From NCBI GenBank assembly GCA_037043235.1, contig JAWRVZ010000476.1:42501-106500 (forward strand): a stretch of DNA of 64,000 bases, given 5' to 3'. Source of the DNA: Rhodeus uyekii (taxonomy: Eukaryota > Chordata > Actinopteri > Cypriniformes > Acheilognathidae). Each line of letters opens with the position of its first letter. Within the stretch, counting starts at the first letter, position 1. The position numbers and the translations under genes are program-made. The notes beneath the pieces are model-generated. The model did no database searches. It was not told the DNA's origin and saw nothing but the letters and a program-made list of their open reading frames with translations. Shown here in pieces: positions 58,526-64,000 of the stretch.

Positions 58526-60437
58526 CTGAAACCGAAACAGAAGAGAACACAGTGAATGATCATAATCTCTACCAATATTTCTGACTGAAATTTAGACCTT
58601 TTTATCTTCTTCAGAAACTTGTGTGGTTTTAATAAATGGTGTCGTTTCGTTTAGCAATAGCATCTAAAACAGTGGTTTTCACAGAAAATTGACTAATATT
58701 ATGGTTTTCTTATGAAAAATAATAGACTTCAAAATTGTAAAATTCATCGCATGACATAAAACTCAATGTAACACCTGTCTGTTTTTGTTCATGTGAAGGA
58801 TCCACAATGAAAACTGGGAGGAATGCAATATTTCAAAATGCTCAAGGGAAAATGCACAGAATGATGAAATGAGCGAATGATTGAATGAACGACTCACCAG
58901 TGACTGAAACACTGAAGCTCCTGGTGATGCTGAATTTACTGTTGATCATCTGTAGTTTATATTCTCCTTCATGTGTGATTCTGATGTTCATGACGGTCAG
59001 AGATCCAGTCTGATGATCCAGCTTCAGTCTGTCTCTGAATCTCTCATCACACTGAACATCTGTACAGATCTTACTCTGATCTCCAGTGATTTCAGCGATG
59101 AGAATCTCATTAAAATACCACTTCATCACATCATTTGTGTTTTTAATTTCACCAGGATCTAAAGTGACAGATTCTCCCTCCTTCACTGACTTTCTCTTCA
59201 TTTCATCTTGTTTAACTGAAAAAAAAAAAAATCCACAGATGATTGGACAATTTCTATTTTAGGGAACATGCAAAATGTGGATATATAAGCGATAAACTTT
59301 CAGTCTGAAAAGCAACATGTATATGCATTTTGTTCTTAAGACATTTTAAATAACTTCAGGAATCAAAAAATCTTCTGGTGAACCAAACATTTTAGTATGT
59401 ATTTAAACAATTGAGAATAAAAAGTGATCTTAAATTGTGTTTAAAAAAAGACAAACACCTAGGACAAAGCTATCAGCTATCCAAAGGAAAATCATACTGA
59501 GCTAATTATAAAATTATAGAATGCTAAATATAAAAATTTAGAAATTCCACTTTAACAATAAATGTTTTTTTGAATAAATTCTTTATTCTGCATGTTAATT
59601 AAACATGTAAAGAGAAAAACACTTCTGAATGTCACTGCAAATATATCACTAAACACAATGCTGTGATTTACATTTATAAGACTTGCTTTAAAATTTGAAG
59701 ACTCACCATGAACAGAAACACTGAAGATCTTTTCATTGTCGTTTAAGCTGAAGATCTTTAGTTGATATTCTCCTTCATCTGTGATTCTGATGTTCATGAT
59801 GGTCAGAGATCCAGTCTGATGATCCAGCTTCAGTCTGTCTCTGAATCTCTCAGTTCCTTCATTACACTGAACATCTGTACAGATCTTACTCCGATCTCCA
59901 TTGATTTTAGCGATGCAAGTGTCTTGATAATACCATCTAACTCTGTCTTGTTGGTTCATTTGTACATCAGTGTTTAGAGTGACTGAATCTCCCTCCATCA
60001 CTGACACTTCAACTGTATCAACAGCAGAAACACCTGGAGAAGAAATTAACAGTTCATTATTAGGCAAACAAAGTAATAATGCTAAAAAAACAAATGCAAA
60101 GGATTTTTTTATTTTATTTACACATTTATTCATCAGACACACATATTTGGGTCTCATGAATGATCTTAAACAACTTTATGAACATCATAACCACATCCTG
60201 ATTCATGTTTATCCTATCCGTGGATTCACACAACTGAGTGCTTTCATATTGAAATTCATGTTTTACTATATTTTATTAAAATGTAAGTTTCCAACTCATT
60301 AAGACACAATTGCATGCTTTTTTTTTAAATTTTTATAAAATATAATAACACCATGAGAGACAGTAGATAGTGGATCATTTGAATTGGCTGACTACATTTT
60401 AGTTTAATGATGAATGGATGAAATATTAAGTAAGCAA

Positions 60438-60470
<33 letters not shown>

Positions 60471-63056
60471 GTTCTATTTGTCTTCATTTAATTACTGACT
60501 TTTGAATAACAATTATAAATATAGCTGCTAGTAGAAATGATGGGCCGAAGCCAGTACCCAGCACTTTAGATTAGGACATTTTTAGACAATTGCCTTAGAA
60601 ACAAAAACATCAATGGTGTGAATTGAGACAAAACAATGGCACTGGCAAATTTTTAGATATGTTTGAAGATATTTAAACAAGCATTTTATACTCAGAGGCA
60701 GAGTGGGATTTAAAGATGAGTTATAAACTGTAAATAAAGTCAGATAAAACCAAAATTATAACAAAAACTAAAACTAAAATCTAAATTTTAACAAAGTTGT
60801 CTTTTAATATAACTGTCTTTTATTTCAATGTCTTATATCTGTCAGGCATACGATGTATAGGAGGATGAGGAAATAATAACGTACTCTTTTTAATAATGTA
60901 CTCAAAACAAAACACTGACCAAAATACACAACAAAAGTGCATGACTTGTGCGAAACTAGTAAGCAGTCCAATGGGAAATGTCCAACGGGAGAGAAACACA
61001 ATTAACATCCAATATAAACATTGATAATAATGAACATGATAGACTAAGGCCAATGGTTTTAATTTTTAATGACCACAGAGAGTCAGGACCTCGGTTTAAC
61101 GTCTCATCCGAGAGACTGTGCTTGTTGCAGTTCAGTGTCCCCGTCTCTATACTGGGGCATTAGGACCCACACAGACACAGAGTGAGCACCCCCTACTGGC
61201 CTCCTAACACCACTTCCAGCAGCAACCTAGTTTTTCCCAGGAGTCTCCCATCCAGGAAAATAACCAGCCTCAGCCCTGCTCAGCTTCAGTGGGCAACCAG
61301 TCTTACCACCCTCAACAGGGTGATATGGTGTCTGACTAAATGACAGATAAAGACAGAGGGAAACACTGGGTATATAAACACAAGGGTTGATTAGACACAG
61401 CTGACAAGACTAACGGGGAGATTAATTGTGGATGGAAAAACACTGGGAGAAACACGTGAGGAACAGGAAGTAAACGGACACATGACAGAACTGTGACAAC
61501 ATCATAATGCTATACCTGATAGAAGATTTATATCTGAACTATTTTGTCTTTCAACCAGATGGCACTAATCTGTTAGGTCTCTTTGTGTGTTTTCTAAGCT
61601 GCCGTTTGCGCTCCAAAGGCATACTATCATTTAATTTAAAAATGGGTGGTATCCAAAGAAAACATGTTTATAAAATCATGCGAGTTGTACGTTTTTAAGT
61701 GAATTTGAATTAAATCAATAAATTAATCATTTAAAGACGCGTCATATGTGATGCTCACATGACATTCTGTAACGCTCATGTCTATTACACAGAAAATCCC
61801 TCCTCAGTAAAAAACACAGATGTTAGTTCTGTCTGAATCAGTACATGAAATCACAGATATTTCTGACAAACAGAATTTAGAAAACTGGTCCTGCCAAATA
61901 ATAATATAATTTCATCAATATTTATATATTTCTGTTTACATTTATTAATTTAGCAGATGCTTTTATCCAAAGAAACTTACAAGTTGAGGAAAACAGAAAT
62001 TGATTAATCTTGAAGATACAAAATACACAAGAGTGTCACAATACAAACACTGCTTGAAGTAGAATTCAAGCTGCTGAATTCAAGCTGCTAATTATATAAT
62101 ACTATGTTGTCAGTGGCCAAAAAAACTCACTGGCTTGATTAGCAGCTTCAGGTGTGTTTAAATAGGGTTGGAGGAGTTCCTAAAATAGACAGATAGACAG
62201 ACAGACACACAGTAACACAGAGAGAGACAGAGGAAGAGGGAGGACAGAAATATGCAGAATATTTAACAACTTCTTAAAAATATTACATTGGATGAAAATT
62301 CAATGTGGTCTTTTGTAAAGTTCATATTATATTCTAAAGGAATAAAGGGTTTATAATTCAGTGCAGAATATTGCTCAATCTCATGAATCTCAAAATACAA
62401 CATTGTAAAGAAAACAAATATATTGATCTGAAACATAATACATGCATTTTAAAATAATTCAGGCTATATTACCAAATATACAATCTTAATTTAATAAAAC
62501 AAAGACTTTGCCAAATGAGACATTTGCTGTTTTTCTTTTTTTCCCTTACTTTAATCTCTCGCCATGGCAAAGCCGTTCAAGATATTCAATAATTGTTCAA
62601 AATTTAGCATCTTCAGTGTCTGTTGGTTTCAGAAAAATCCACATTCAAAAAAAAAAAAAAAACAGACTTCCTGTTAGTCGGAGCTAATGAGCATAAATTA
62701 GAAAGTTTTCTGGCTTGATGAGAACAACATACATCTATACTGTGTTTCATTAAATCTTTAGTCATTGAGTTCAGTTAAAGGTAAAGGCTACTGGTAGTGA
62801 GGTGGGGGCCCATTATAGGGAGGGGGCCTCCAATCAGCATCTGACAGTCAGTGAGATTTCAACAAAGAAATATTTTACAATGTTCCAGCAAAAACACTGC
62901 TAAATACAAAAGATAAACATATTTCTATCAAGCATAAAGCGATTAGTTTACTTTTGGTTTTATCGTCGGCAGGAAGAGAGAGAATATAAAGCTGAATATC
63001 TTACCGTAGTGGAATAAAAACCAGAGCAATAAGAGCAAACTGATGAGAAACTTCAT
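58440..63056 (-). CDS. Receptor gene 5: leader a, D1, D2, TM and stop, no cytoplasmic tail
   Basis: Exons: 63005-63056, 59707-60033, 58898-59215, 58440-58525 (783 nt, 260 aa). Leader MKFLISLLLLLWFLFHY, D1 residues 18-126, D2 127-232, then a final exon encoding GFSSAVKAGISAVV, a Val-rich helix and LLVVSEAVI before TAA at 58442-58440. The basic stop-transfer and tail exon of the other genes are missing, and the DNA that carries the tail exon elsewhere appears deleted (58.2-58.4 kb). A Glu sits near the inner end of the helix, where some receptors contact adaptor chains; that role is speculative here. D1 has an extra Cys (DTCIAK). Alternatives: a GPI-anchored or secreted product, or a dying copy. 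Confidence 0.7.
58898..59215 (-). CDS. Gene 5 exon 3, Ig V-like domain D2
   Basis: 318 nt, phase 1-1, acceptor after a run of T. VKQDEMKRKSVKEGES, VMKWYFNEILIAEITGDQSK, KICTDVQC then DERF, so the pair segment is of D1 type and the following CDERF of D2 type; ends FSVSVTG. Confidence 0.87.
59707..60033 (-). CDS. Gene 5 exon 2, Ig V-like domain D1
   Basis: 327 nt, phase 1-1. GVSAVDTVEVSVMEGDSVTL, VRWYYQDTCIAKINGDRSK, KICTDVQC, ends FSVSVHG. Trp is kept; Phe of WYF is Tyr. Confidence 0.88.
60437..60470. repeat. (TA)n tract
   Basis: Alternating AT with single interruptions. Confidence 0.85.
60838..61525. mobile_element. Short TIR element, unit 5 copy, with nested insertion
   Basis: Same ends and interior as 31696-32098, interrupted by about 280 bp of another dispersed repeat at about 61055-61340 (CACAGAGAGTCAGGACCTCG to CACCCTCAACAGGGTGATAT), which unit 3 lacks. 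Confidence 0.55.
63005..63056 (-). CDS. Gene 5 leader exon, type a
   Basis: ATG at 63056-63054, 17 codons plus one base, donor GTAAG. Nearly the same as the gene 4 type a leader. Confidence 0.77.
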
Positions 63057-64000
63057 CTTCAACACTTATTCAAAAAACATATCAAAGAGTTCCTCTTGAT
63101 CGATGATCGATGCCAAAGAGAGATAATTATTCTGCACGTTCTTCTGCTTCTTCTTCTTCCGCTTCCGCACCAGTTTAGCACGTGTCCTCCACCTCCAACT
63201 CAATGTTCTCTCGGATGCTTGGACATTAATTGCATAGTTTTATGGTTTTGTGCCTATTCTGAGTCTGGATAAAATATTTTCCTTTCATCTACTTCCACCT
63301 GACCACTTGCATTCTCCAACATTTGTCTGCATTACATGCATGTTTCTTCCTTTACTTCCTGTTTTACACTGTTGTCGAAGCCTTTTACTTGTTTGCTTTT
63401 TAATTATAGCTCTGACAGGTATCTCCATGTCTCTTCTAGTTTGTCTGCTGCTTCGTCTCCTTTCACCCCAACATGAGCTGGAACCCACACAAATATTAAT
63501 CATCTTTTCCTGACACATTCATAACCCTTGCAGAAATGATTGAATCCTGTCTGGTGTGACTGTTGTGCTTCACAGCACATAAGAGCAGAACTGGAGTCTG
63601 AACACACAAACACATCCGTTTATTCCTGCCTTGTTTCTCTTAGAAGAACATGCTTGAGTTACACATTCACTCAGACAAACATGAGGAGGATCTTTGCAAA
63701 CATCAAACCACATCCTGCTCTTCTCATATCCAAACATAACTCTTGCACAATGACGAACTTGCACAATGTTATTTAAGCAAATATGAGGAATCATAAAGCA
63801 ATTGTATTATTGTGTACATTCTTTAGTTTACGTATGAGATTTTAACAAATAAATGTGTTGCAATGGTTAAATAAAACCAAACACTGCAAAATTACAATGA
63901 TAAACACATTTCTGTCCAATAAAAAATTATTAGAGACAAAACAACAGTCACTTCTGGTTTTTATCATCAGCCAGAAGAGAGAGAATATAAAGCTGAATGT
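63057..64000. other. Upstream region of gene 5 leader a; approach to a leader beyond the window
   Basis: The last 50 bases match the intron start next to the type b leaders at 56101-56148 and 35400-35440, and stop just where the GTAAG donor should begin. A type b leader is therefore expected from about 64006 onward; this is inference from homology. Confidence 0.6.
63179..63184 (-). promoter_or_regulatory. CACGTG E-box upstream of gene 5 type a leader
   Basis: About 125 nt upstream of the ATG, in the same GGAAG-rich setting as the other type a leaders. Confidence 0.3.

Larger units (their letters stand above)
60034..63004 (-). other. Gene 5 intron between leader a and D1
   Basis: 3 kb, colinear with unit 3, with a TA tract, the shared TIR element and a nested repeat. 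No other gene seen. Confidence 0.55.

Overview
The window looks like intergenic and intronic DNA from a bony fish, most likely a cyprinid (zebrafish, carp or goldfish relative). It is AT-rich, has multi-exon genes with standard GT-AG introns, and is crowded with fish-type mobile elements: L2-like and Rex1-like LINEs, a tRNA-derived SINE, a DIRS tyrosine-recombinase retroelement, Harbinger, hAT and Tc1 remnants, and solo LTRs. The species assignment is an inference from this repeat mix.

The host genes form one tandem array of five paralogous cell-surface receptors, all on the minus strand, so each gene reads from high to low coordinates. The shared plan is a 52-nt leader exon, two immunoglobulin V-like exons (D1, D2), a transmembrane exon and a short tail exon. 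I placed every splice site by eye. All Ig exons begin and end in phase 1, and the summed exon lengths stay in frame in all five genes, which strongly supports the models. Gene 1 is 3935-10807 (278 aa). Gene 2 is 12940-23766 and has an in-frame stop in D2. Gene 3 is 27924-35496 (284 aa). Gene 4 is 48372-55213 (286 aa). Gene 5 is 58440-63056 (260 aa, no tail exon). The Ig domains lack the usual B-strand/F-strand cysteine pair, keep the C-strand Trp and the D-x-G-x-Y motif, and carry a different close pair, C-x4/5-C, before a nearly invariant core. Loss of the canonical disulfide in a V domain fits the CD2/SLAM type, so I call them SLAM/CD2-like receptors of a teleost-expanded family with moderate confidence.

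Layout: 0-11.4 kb is unit 1; its first intron carries a 2.7-kb element with arrays of a GGTTCCCAGAACGTTCTGGG palindrome. 11.4-25.7 kb is unit 2, whose D1-D2 intron holds a 2.8-kb L2-like LINE with an open reverse-transcriptase frame. 25.8-36 kb is unit 3. 36-44.6 kb is a mobile-element island: a TIR element with a nested Harbinger transposase remnant, a truncated L2, and a nearly full DIRS element with decayed ORFs. 44.7-57 kb is unit 4, a close duplicate of unit 3 that later took a hAT-like insertion and a solo LTR. 57.4-64 kb is unit 5. A further leader exon should start a few bases past the right edge.

The genes differ mostly at their ends. The five tails are 9 residues, 43 residues, 16 residues (twice) and none. 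Units 3, 4 and apparently 5 have two alternative leader exons about 0.9 kb apart, one of which has lost its ATG in unit 4. The middle of the Ig exons is almost identical in all ten domains, which suggests gene conversion or strong constraint. The array therefore looks like an actively diversifying immune-receptor cluster in which ligand-binding cores are homogenised while leaders and signalling tails are lost or altered.
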